A stretch of 5,005 nt of DNA. It comes from an uncultured Clostridia bacterium. Its GTDB lineage: Bacteria; Bacillota_A; Clostridia; Peptostreptococcales; Anaerovoracaceae. Shown piece by piece: positions 1-5,005 of the stretch. The position numbers and the translations under genes were made by a program. The notes below the pieces were generated by a model. The model did not search any database. It was not told the DNA's origin and saw only the letters and a list, made by a program, of their open reading frames with translations. The DNA lies in assembly GCA_946645735.1 (NCBI GenBank), contig CAMPCK010000089.1:1-5005 (forward strand). Reading direction: 5' to 3'. Within the stretch, counting starts at the first letter, position 1. Every line of letters begins with the position of its first letter.

Positions 1-1650
1 TGAACCTATGCCTTCGATGGTCACAAGTTCCTCTTCATCAAGGGTTCTTATCTTATCCCAGTCGTTTCTGCAGTATCCGGCCACAAGCCCTGCATTGGCT
101 CTTCCGAAATTGGGAATGCCTAAAGAATAGAGGAATGCCTGAGGCGTAACCTTTCTGGCCTTCTCCACAGAATCACAGAGATTCTTAAAGGAAAGCTCTC
201 CGAAGCCCTCCATTTTAACAATAGCATCGTGATGTTCTTTAATTCTGAAGATGTCGGCAAACTCCCTGATGAGTCCCCTGTCTATGAGCTTCTCCAGGGT
301 CTGTTCAGAAAGCCCTTCTATGTTCATGGCATCCCTTGATACAAAGTGTGAGAAGCCCTTGATCTGCTTGGCGGGACACTCCGGGTTGGGACAGTTAAGA
401 GTCTCAACACCGTTCTCGTTTTTTATCATGGTATCCCCTCCGCAGACGGGACAGGTGCCGGGGATCTCAATTCTTCCGGAGCTCGTCAGATTCTCTGCGA
501 TCTGAGGGATTATCATATTTGCCTTATATACCTTTATTCTGTCCCCGATTCCGAGCTTCAGCTCCTTCATAACAGAAATATTATGGACGGATGCACGGGA
601 TACGGTGGTGCCTTCCAGCTCCACGGGATCAAAGATGGCAACAGGGTTGATTAAGCCTGTGCGGGATGCGGACCATTCGATTTCTCTTAATTCTGTCTCC
701 GCAGTCTCATCCTGCCACTTGAAGGCTATGGAATCTCTCGGGAACTTGGCGGTTACACCAAGAGACCTTCCGTATTCTATATCGTTAAAGGATACCACCA
801 CTCCGTCAGAGGGAACGGGATTGCTCTCAATATGCTCTGCGAACCACCTGATGGTCTCTTCAACAGTGTCCCCTGTGACGATCTTATGCTCAACCACCTG
901 GAAGCCCTGCGCTGTAAGCCAGTCAAACTGATCCTTCCTTGTTGTGAAATCCACTCCTTCAGCGGATACGAGAGCGAATGCAAAAAACTTAACGCCCCTC
1001 TTCTTCGTAACCTTGGGATCCAGCTGTCTCACAGAACCCGAGCAGAGGTTTCTGGGATTCTTGTATTTAGCCCCTTCATCGGTTATTTCCGAATTGATCT
1101 TTTCGAAATTCTCATAGGTGATCACAGCCTCTCCTCTTAAGACCAGTTCCCCTTTAAAGTCAATATTAAGAGGAACATTGGAGAATACCCTCGCATTGTT
1201 GGTAATGACTTCGCCCACTTCACCGTTTCCGCGGGTAACAGCCTTGGCGAGGCTTCCTCCGTTATATGTGAGAACTACTGTAAGGCCGTCCAGCTTCCAG
1301 GACATGAGAGCTTCATTATTTCCCACGAAACTCTTTAAAGCCTCCGGCTCCTTAGTCTTGTCAAGGCTCAGCATCTTGGAAGGGTGGGCCTCCTTGGGAA
1401 GTTCAGAGAGAACCTCATAGCCGACATTCTGGGTAGGGCTGTTTGAGAAGATGGTTCCTGTCTCCTCCTCAAGTTCCTGAAGCCTGTCATAGAGCCTGTC
1501 ATACTCAAAGTTAGGCATTATCTCCCTTGCTTCCTGATAGTATGCAAGAGATGCTTCATTCAGAGTCTCTATGAGCTCTTTCATCTCAGTAATCTTCGAA
1601 TCTTTGTCATTCTCGTTATTCAGTTCAAACATGCTGATCTGGTCTGTCAT
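1..1650 (-). CDS. ligA: NAD-dependent DNA ligase LigA, C-terminus beyond window edge
   Basis: Seals nicks in duplex DNA using NAD+ in replication and repair. The first 550 residues are present, of about 650-670 usual for the family. In order: domain Ia with Y37, Y38, Y50 and D51 (NMN-binding region); the adenylation domain with the KLDG motif, nucleophile K119, RGE (E174), NPRN (R200), SVRQLD (R208), SDGVVV (D282) and AFKW (K311); an OB fold with the RTG and TVSRASVHN motifs; a zinc finger with C400, C403, C420 and C425; and helix-hairpin-helix repeats from about residue 430. The BRCT domain lies outside the window. The ATG at 1650 is chosen because AGGTGAG lies just upstream; the next Met (residue 7) has no such site. 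It follows pcrA by 11 bp. Several normally conserved nucleotide-pocket residues are replaced (see findings), so this is a divergent LigA type, but the catalytic core is intact and function is likely. It has no stop or frameshift. Confidence 0.96.
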   Translation of the reverse strand, partial: MTDQISMFELNNENDKDSKITEMKELIETLNEASLAYYQEAREIMPNFEYDRLYDRLQELEEETGTIFSNSPTQNVGYEVLSELPKEAHPSKMLSLDKTKEPEALKSFVGNNEALMSWKLDGLTVVLTYNGGSLAKAVTRGNGEVGEVITNNARVFSNVPLNIDFKGELVLRGEAVITYENFEKINSEITDEGAKYKNPRNLCSGSVRQLDPKVTKKRGVKFFAFALVSAEGVDFTTRKDQFDWLTAQGFQVVEHKIVTGDTVEETIRWFAEHIESNPVPSDGVVVSFNDIEYGRSLGVTAKFPRDSIAFKWQDETAETELREIEWSASRTGLINPVAIFDPVELEGTTVSRASVHNISVMKELKLGIGDRIKVYKANMIIPQIAENLTSSGRIEIPGTCPVCGGDTMIKNENGVETLNCPNPECPAKQIKGFSHFVSRDAMNIEGLSEQTLEKLIDRGLIREFADIFRIKEHHDAIVKMEGFGELSFKNLCDSVEKARKVTPQAFLYSLGIPNFGRANAGLVAGYCRNDWDKIRTLDEEELVTIEGIGS

Positions 1651-1653
1651 TTT

Positions 1654-1660
1654 CTCACCT
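1654..1660 (-). promoter_or_regulatory. ligA ribosome binding site
   Basis: AGGTGAG on the minus strand lies 3 nt before the ligA ATG and 1 nt after the pcrA stop codon. It matches the downstream half of the consensus AAGGAGGTGA, which explains the short apparent spacing. Its position right after the pcrA stop supports co-transcription and probably translational coupling of ligA to pcrA. No separate ligA promoter or terminator fits in the 11-bp gap. Confidence 0.75.
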
Positions 1661-1661
1661 T

Positions 1662-3878
1662 TTATACTTTTTTGAGCGGTGCCATTCCGATGGCAAGCTT
1701 CTTGGTTCCGAAATCGTCAAATACCACTGTGACCGTAGTTTCAGTCGCATCCACTACGATACCATGGCCGAACTTGCCGTGGGTCACCTGATCGCCTATA
1801 ACAAATGTATCTGTTGATACAGTCTTCCTGACCTGCTGCTTGGCAAATCTTAAAGGATCATAGGGCATCTGAGGAGTCTTGGCGAAACCGTCCAGGCTTC
1901 CCAGGGAAATACCCAGGTTGTTGTCGATCTTTCTTGTGGGCTGATAAGTATTTCCTATCACTTCCAGAAGTTTAGGATCTATCTCCCCTATAAACATAGA
2001 TTCCCTTGCAAAGTCTCCATGGCCGTACTGAACTCTGTACTGGGCGGAAGTCAGGATCAGTTTCTCCCTTGCTCTTGTCATTCCCACGTAGCAGAGTCTT
2101 CTTTCCTCTTCGATTCCGGCTTCAGTGTCCATGGATCTGAAGCTGGGGAAGAGTCCGTCTTCCATTCCGGGCATGAACACCACGGGGAACTCCAGTCCCT
2201 TGGCGCTGTGGAGGGTCATGAGAGTGACCTTGCCGTCAGCCTCATCATACTTATCCGTGTCGCTCTGGGTGGAGACTCTCTCAAGGAATTCATCAAGAGT
2301 AGCCTCTTCACCGGCATCTTCCTTTTCCTTTTCAAAATCGTATATGAACGATTTAAAGTCAAGAAGGTTCTCAATCCTTCCTTCAGCCTCCTGAGTGTTC
2401 TGAGCTTCAAGGGCTGCCATATATCCGGTCTTAATGAGCAGGTTATCGTATATATCCGATACTCTTAAGTTTTCCCTCTCATCTATACACTCTCTTATAA
2501 CGTCCACCATGGATTTAAGGGATTCCCTGGCCTTCTTGGGAAAGGTATCCAGAGTCTCATCATCCAGGAGACACTCGAAGATGGATGTGCCGTTCACAGA
2601 TGCAAGCGCCCTGTATTTGGCGAAAGTGGTAGGCCCGATTCCCCTCTTAGGTTCGTTTATGATCCTCTCAAGAGCTATGTCATCCTTGGGATTAACCACC
2701 AGGCGCATGTAGCTTATCATGTCCTTGGTTTCTTTTCTCTCATAGAAACTGAAACCGGAAAGAATCTGATAAGGAATGCGGGCACGCTTCATGGCATCTT
2801 CAAAAAGCCTTGACTGGGCATTGGTCCTGTAAAGAATCGCAAAATCATCATAACTTCTACCGAGCTGCCTTAAGAATTTTATCTCGTTTGCCACATAGGC
2901 TGCTTCTTCCTTATCGGAATCCACCCTGTTATATATGACGAGATCTCCCTCTTCCTTGTCCGTCCAGAGCTTCTTGGACTTGCGGTCCCGGTTGTTCTTT
3001 ATAACGGAATTGGCGCAGGCCAGGATGTTTTTGAAGGATCTGTAGTTCTGTTCAAGCTTGACCACCTTGGCTCCCTTGAAATCCTTCTCGAAGTCCAGAA
3101 TGTTTCTGATGTCAGCACCTCTCCACTGATAGATGCACTGGTCATCGTCGCCTACAACGCAGAGATTTCTGTGCTGCATGGCAAGAAGATGGATTATCTC
3201 GTACTGGATGCGGTTGGTATCCTGGTACTCATCCACCATTATATATCTGAAGCGTCTTCTGTAATCCTCAAGAACTTCAGGGTAGTCTCTTAAGAGATGA
3301 AAAGCCTTAAGAAGCAGATCATCGAAGTCCATGGCATTGTTTTTCTTTAAAGCTGCCTCGTAGTCCTTATATACGTTATAGTATACGCGGGCTGTGGGAG
3401 TATCCATCTCCATTTCCTTGAACTTTTCAGGATCCCAGTCACGCTCCTTGCACTTGCTGATGATTGATGAGAGAAGCGGATAGGGATAGTCCTTGGAATC
3501 GATGTTTCTTTCCTTATATATATTCTTAAGGACAGCCTTCTGGTCCACTGTGTCATATACCACGAAGCTTTTTGTATATCCCACCTTCTCCGGGTGCTCC
3601 CTGAGCATTCTTAAACTCATGGCATGGAAGGTCATGATCCACATGCCGGGGCATACGCCCACAAGCTTCTCCACCCTGTCTCTCATCTCAGCTGCAGCTT
3701 TGTTGGTGAAGGTCACAGCCAGGATATTGTATGGCCTTACGCCCTCTTCAATGAGATAGGCGATCCTGTGGGTCATGGTCTGGGTCTTGCCGGAGCCTGC
3801 TCCTGCTAATATAAGAAGCGGGCCTTCAGTGTACTGAACCGCTTCTCTTTGTTCCTTGTTTAAATGTTCTAAATTCAT
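1662..3878 (-). CDS. pcrA: ATP-dependent DNA helicase PcrA (UvrD family)
   Basis: Superfamily 1A 3'-5' helicase used in nucleotide excision repair, clearing proteins from DNA, rolling-circle plasmid replication and handling stalled RNA polymerase. The 738 residues match the usual length. Motifs in order: Walker A GAGSGKT (26-32, K31), motif Ia TFTNKAAAEM (56-65), Walker B DEYQDT (216-221), motif III with GDDDQ (243-247) and WRGA (252-255), motif IV QNYRS (277-281), motif V TLHSAKGLEF (555-564) and motif VI CYVGMTRAR (596-604). The tail (about 694-738, GDQVTHGKFGHGIV onward) is the small Tudor-like domain that binds RNA polymerase in PcrA/UvrD, which favours PcrA over Rep. C248 stands where Ser is usual in motif III (DDDQSIY). 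The start is fixed: an in-frame TGA sits 12 nt upstream (3893-3891), and the next Met (35) lies after Walker A. No Shine-Dalgarno site precedes it; the transcript is predicted to be leaderless. First gene of an operon with ligA. Confidence 0.97.
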   Translation of the reverse strand: MNLEHLNKEQREAVQYTEGPLLILAGAGSGKTQTMTHRIAYLIEEGVRPYNILAVTFTNKAAAEMRDRVEKLVGVCPGMWIMTFHAMSLRMLREHPEKVGYTKSFVVYDTVDQKAVLKNIYKERNIDSKDYPYPLLSSIISKCKERDWDPEKFKEMEMDTPTARVYYNVYKDYEAALKKNNAMDFDDLLLKAFHLLRDYPEVLEDYRRRFRYIMVDEYQDTNRIQYEIIHLLAMQHRNLCVVGDDDQCIYQWRGADIRNILDFEKDFKGAKVVKLEQNYRSFKNILACANSVIKNNRDRKSKKLWTDKEEGDLVIYNRVDSDKEEAAYVANEIKFLRQLGRSYDDFAILYRTNAQSRLFEDAMKRARIPYQILSGFSFYERKETKDMISYMRLVVNPKDDIALERIINEPKRGIGPTTFAKYRALASVNGTSIFECLLDDETLDTFPKKARESLKSMVDVIRECIDERENLRVSDIYDNLLIKTGYMAALEAQNTQEAEGRIENLLDFKSFIYDFEKEKEDAGEEATLDEFLERVSTQSDTDKYDEADGKVTLMTLHSAKGLEFPVVFMPGMEDGLFPSFRSMDTEAGIEEERRLCYVGMTRAREKLILTSAQYRVQYGHGDFARESMFIGEIDPKLLEVIGNTYQPTRKIDNNLGISLGSLDGFAKTPQMPYDPLRFAKQQVRKTVSTDTFVIGDQVTHGKFGHGIVVDATETTVTVVFDDFGTKKLAIGMAPLKKV

Positions 3879-3884
3879 ATAAAA

Positions 3885-3893
3885 ATTATATCA
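3885..3893 (-). promoter_or_regulatory. pcrA promoter, extended -10, predicted leaderless start
   Basis: On the minus strand the sequence is TGATATAAT: a perfect extended -10 (TG-N-TATAAT) with TATAAT at 3890-3885. Placing the last T at -7 puts +1 at 3878, the A of the pcrA ATG. The hexamer 17 bp upstream (3913-3908, TTTTAA) is a poor -35, which extended -10 promoters tolerate. There is no G-rich ribosome binding sequence between here and the ATG. Inferred from sequence only; the start point is not measured. Confidence 0.65.
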
Positions 3894-3944
3894 TGGATGG
3901 GGGGCACTTAAAAGGAGTATTTCTCAATAAAAATCAAATAGGTA

Positions 3945-3973
3945 TTGACGTTTGTCGATATTCGACATATAAT
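3945..3973 (+). promoter_or_regulatory. padR operon promoter
   Basis: TTGACG (-35, 3945-3950), an exact 17-bp spacer, and TATAAT (-10, 3968-3973) make a near-consensus sigma-A promoter. The predicted start point is near 3980, giving a leader of about 100 nt before padR. Fifteen of the 17 spacer bases are a palindromic operator, so a bound repressor would block RNA polymerase directly. Strong basal promoters of this type are usual where a gene is held off by its own repressor. Confidence 0.88.
3953..3967. promoter_or_regulatory. Operator 1, palindrome within the promoter spacer
   Basis: TGTCGATATTCGACA: perfect 6-bp inverted arms (TGTCGA/TCGACA) around TAT. It lies between -35 and -10 and runs directly into the -10 box, giving a trailing ACAT. 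PadR-family operators commonly have ATGT and ACAT ends around an 8-bp centre, and this site resembles that form. The neighbouring padR product is the obvious ligand, by inference. Confidence 0.82.
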
Positions 3974-3985
3974 CAGGATGATGAA

Positions 3986-4000
3986 TGTCGATATTCGACA
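3986..4000. promoter_or_regulatory. Operator 2, identical palindrome downstream of the start point
   Basis: An exact copy of the 15-bp palindrome at 3953-3967, centred 33 bp downstream (about three helical turns), at roughly +7 to +21 of the predicted transcript. It carries a leading ATGT. The shared helical face suggests that two regulator dimers could bind side by side and cooperate. Confidence 0.82.
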
Positions 4001-4064
4001 AAGGAATGGTGCCAGACCCTTTATCAGAATATTACCATATCAGCTAATTACTATAACAGATCCA

Positions 4065-4071
4065 AAGGGGG
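4065..4071 (+). promoter_or_regulatory. padR ribosome binding site
   Basis: AAGGGGG lies 8 nt before the ATG at 4080. It supports this start; no other start codon in frame nearby has such a site. Confidence 0.75.
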
Positions 4072-4079
4072 AATAATTA

Positions 4080-4409
4080 ATGGCAAGAAATAAATTCCAG
4101 ACCCTTACAGAGCAGATGTTCTACATACTCCTGAGTCTCAATGATGAGTGCTGCGGAATGGACATCATGGATAAGGTGAAGGAAATTACAAAGGGAAGAG
4201 TCCTGATCGGTTCTGGAACTCTTTATAATCTACTGGGGCAGTTTGTTCATGAAGGGTATATTGTTGAGACATCATCTGTCGGCAAACGCAAAAATTACAT
4301 CCTGACAGATGCGGGGAGATCCGTGCTTTCAGCTGAAATAGAAAGGCTTGAAAGCCAGATAAGAGATTATGGGATGATTATCAAAGGAGGGAATAATAAT
4401 GAATGTTAG
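4080..4409 (+). CDS. PadR-family transcriptional regulator
   Basis: A 109-residue protein that is essentially a single PadR winged helix domain, the usual size for the short PadR class (about 100-120 residues). The N-terminal helix contains LTEQMFYILLSL (9-20). The helix-turn-helix runs from GMDIMDKV (26-33) to the recognition helix GSGTLYNLLGQF (44-55), where GTLY is the family signature. The wing is VGKRKNYILTDAGR (67-80), and a C-terminal dimerisation helix follows (about 81-103, SVLSAEIERLESQIRDYGMI). These proteins act as dimers in the cytoplasm, mostly as repressors released by a ligand or signal. Two identical palindromes in its own promoter indicate autoregulation. The next gene overlaps it by 11 bp and encodes a DUF2812-like membrane protein, a pairing often seen in Clostridia and Bacilli. 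The signal it senses cannot be told from the sequence. Confidence 0.93.
   Translation: MARNKFQTLTEQMFYILLSLNDECCGMDIMDKVKEITKGRVLIGSGTLYNLLGQFVHEGYIVETSSVGKRKNYILTDAGRSVLSAEIERLESQIRDYGMIIKGGNNNEC
4384..4390 (+). promoter_or_regulatory. Ribosome binding site of the DUF2812 gene, inside padR
   Basis: AAGGAGG, a full-strength Shine-Dalgarno sequence, lies 8 nt before the ATG at 4399 and within the last codons of padR. It fixes the downstream start and is stronger than the padR site, so the membrane protein may be made at least as well as the regulator. Confidence 0.88.
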
Positions 4410-5005
4410 TTATGGTATATATCCCATAGGCGAACAGTATTTCTTTGATGTGCTGGAGAGAAAGCTCGAGAAGCGTTCTCTTAAGGGCTGGAAAGCCGAC
4501 TATATAGGAACTGTTTTTATCAGATACAAAAAATGTGAGCCCAAACCGAGAAAAGTTCAGATAGTCTACGACCCTGACAATCTGGAATACTGGTCAGAAA
4601 AATCAGACTATTCTGAGGGTCTTGAAGACTATATAGCTTCATCAGGCTGGGTCAAGGCCTGCGACTACTTCAAGCAGAAGGTATATTATAACGATGATAT
4701 CAATGCGGTTCCCATTGAAACAGATGACCGTGTCAGACTGGATACCATAAAGGAATCCATGGCTCCCCTTGGGTTTATGGCACTTCTTATGATAGTGCTC
4801 ACGGTATTCTTCGGTCTGCTCTTCGGAGACGTGCTTATTGATATAAGCCAGCTTACTTTCCGCAGTGCTGCTTTTATGGCACTGATTTTATCCTTGCCTT
4901 TGTACTTCATAATTTCTTATGGAATGTACAGTCTCTGGCTCGATAAATGTGAGAAAAACCTTCAGCAGGGACTGGGCCTTGCTTCGACGGAGCCTTCCCA
5001 CATAG
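4399..5005 (+). CDS. DUF2812-like membrane protein, C-terminus beyond window edge
   Basis: The frame stays open for 202 codons to the window edge. The N-terminal cytoplasmic-looking domain (about 10-100) resembles DUF2812: FDVLERKLEKRSLKGWKADY (16-35) matches the family's typical 'LE.....GW.L' opening, followed by beta-strand-like RYKKCEPKPRKVQIVYD (42-58) and the later SSGWVKACDYF (81-91), which matches the usual 'GW....... F' block. Two hydrophobic segments follow, at about 123-143 and 157-181, joined by a short loop with acidic residues. A charged segment (LDKCEKNLQQ, 181-190) comes next. No signal peptide is seen. The gene overlaps padR by 11 bp in another frame and has its own strong ribosome binding site, so the two are probably co-transcribed and coupled. 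The family has no established function; a role as effector or signal partner of the PadR regulator is inference. The assignment rests on sequence pattern, not a search. Confidence 0.8.
   Translation, partial: MNVSYGIYPIGEQYFFDVLERKLEKRSLKGWKADYIGTVFIRYKKCEPKPRKVQIVYDPDNLEYWSEKSDYSEGLEDYIASSGWVKACDYFKQKVYYNDDINAVPIETDDRVRLDTIKESMAPLGFMALLMIVLTVFFGLLFGDVLIDISQLTFRSAAFMALILSLPLYFIISYGMYSLWLDKCEKNLQQGLGLASTEPSHI

Larger units (their letters stand above)
3879..4079. promoter_or_regulatory. Divergent intergenic control region between pcrA and padR
   Basis: This 201-bp gap between divergent genes holds the pcrA extended -10 promoter at its left end, an AT-rich stretch (3919-3944) that could act as an UP element for the rightward promoter, the padR promoter with two palindromic operators (3945-4000), and an untranslated leader of about 100 nt with the padR ribosome binding site. 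No terminator is expected or seen between divergent units. An open frame at 3893-4093 spans the region but is only the promoter and operators read as codons. Confidence 0.8.

Noticed and set aside
251..1420. Several plus-strand open frames of 84-108 codons and a 68-codon minus-strand frame
   Set aside because: All overlap ligA in other frames; the ligA frame is unbroken and carries every family motif in order.
1651..1661. Possible terminator or separate promoter between pcrA and ligA
   Set aside because: The gap is 11 bp and is taken up by the ligA ribosome binding site; no inverted repeat or promoter boxes fit.
1921..1928. TTGTCGAT, resembling half of the padR operator
   Set aside because: Only one half-site is present, inside the pcrA coding sequence, with no inverted partner or promoter nearby.
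2019..2468. 149-codon open frame antisense to pcrA
   Set aside because: It lies wholly opposite a well-conserved helicase gene, has no recognisable domain or convincing ribosome binding site, and its length follows from the codon use of pcrA on the other strand.
4000..4022. Possible hairpin in the padR leader (AAAG...GGT-loop-ACC-CTTT)
   Set aside because: Stem of only 4 + 3 pairs with an internal bulge and no following T-run; too weak to call a terminator or riboswitch.
3893..4093. 66-codon open frame on the plus strand between pcrA and padR
   Set aside because: It spans the promoter, both operators and the padR ribosome binding site. Its repeated RYST is just the duplicated operator translated, its own ATG lies in the pcrA promoter with no ribosome binding site, and it runs into padR in another frame.

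Overview
The window looks like a chromosomal housekeeping locus from a Gram-positive Clostridia-type bacterium, most likely Lachnospiraceae-like. Four things suggest this: the pcrA-ligA gene order, which is classic in Firmicutes; a PcrA with the Firmicutes-type C-terminal domain; a divergent LigA resembling versions I recall from Lachnospiraceae; and a PadR/DUF2812 gene pair, common in Clostridia and Bacilli. Strong Shine-Dalgarno sites and moderate GC fit. The genus is not decided by the sequence.

Layout. Positions 1-1650, minus strand, hold the first 550 codons of ligA (NAD-dependent DNA ligase); its C-terminus lies beyond the left edge. Positions 1662-3878, minus strand, hold complete pcrA (UvrD/PcrA superfamily 1 helicase), which ends 11 bp before the ligA start, so the two form an operon transcribed leftward. 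Positions 3879-4079 are a compact divergent control region. It has an extended -10 promoter for pcrA whose predicted start point falls on the A of the ATG, implying a leaderless mRNA. It also has a near-consensus promoter for the rightward genes, with two identical 15-bp palindromes: one fills the -35/-10 spacer and the other sits just downstream of the predicted start point. Positions 4080-4409, plus strand, encode a PadR-family regulator. Overlapping it by 11 bp, from 4399 past the right edge, is a gene for a DUF2812-type membrane protein.

How the parts work together. PcrA and LigA serve DNA repair and replication: unwinding and displacing proteins, then sealing nicks. The PadR regulator most likely represses its own operon through the two palindromes and so sets the level of the DUF2812 membrane protein, whose function is unknown. 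The two units appear to be neighbours, not partners.

Most worth a second look: the doubled operator in the padR promoter; the leaderless pcrA start; and a LigA in which several residues reported as essential or important for E. coli LigA are replaced while the catalytic core is kept. No RNA genes, mobile elements, CRISPR arrays or convincing terminators were seen.
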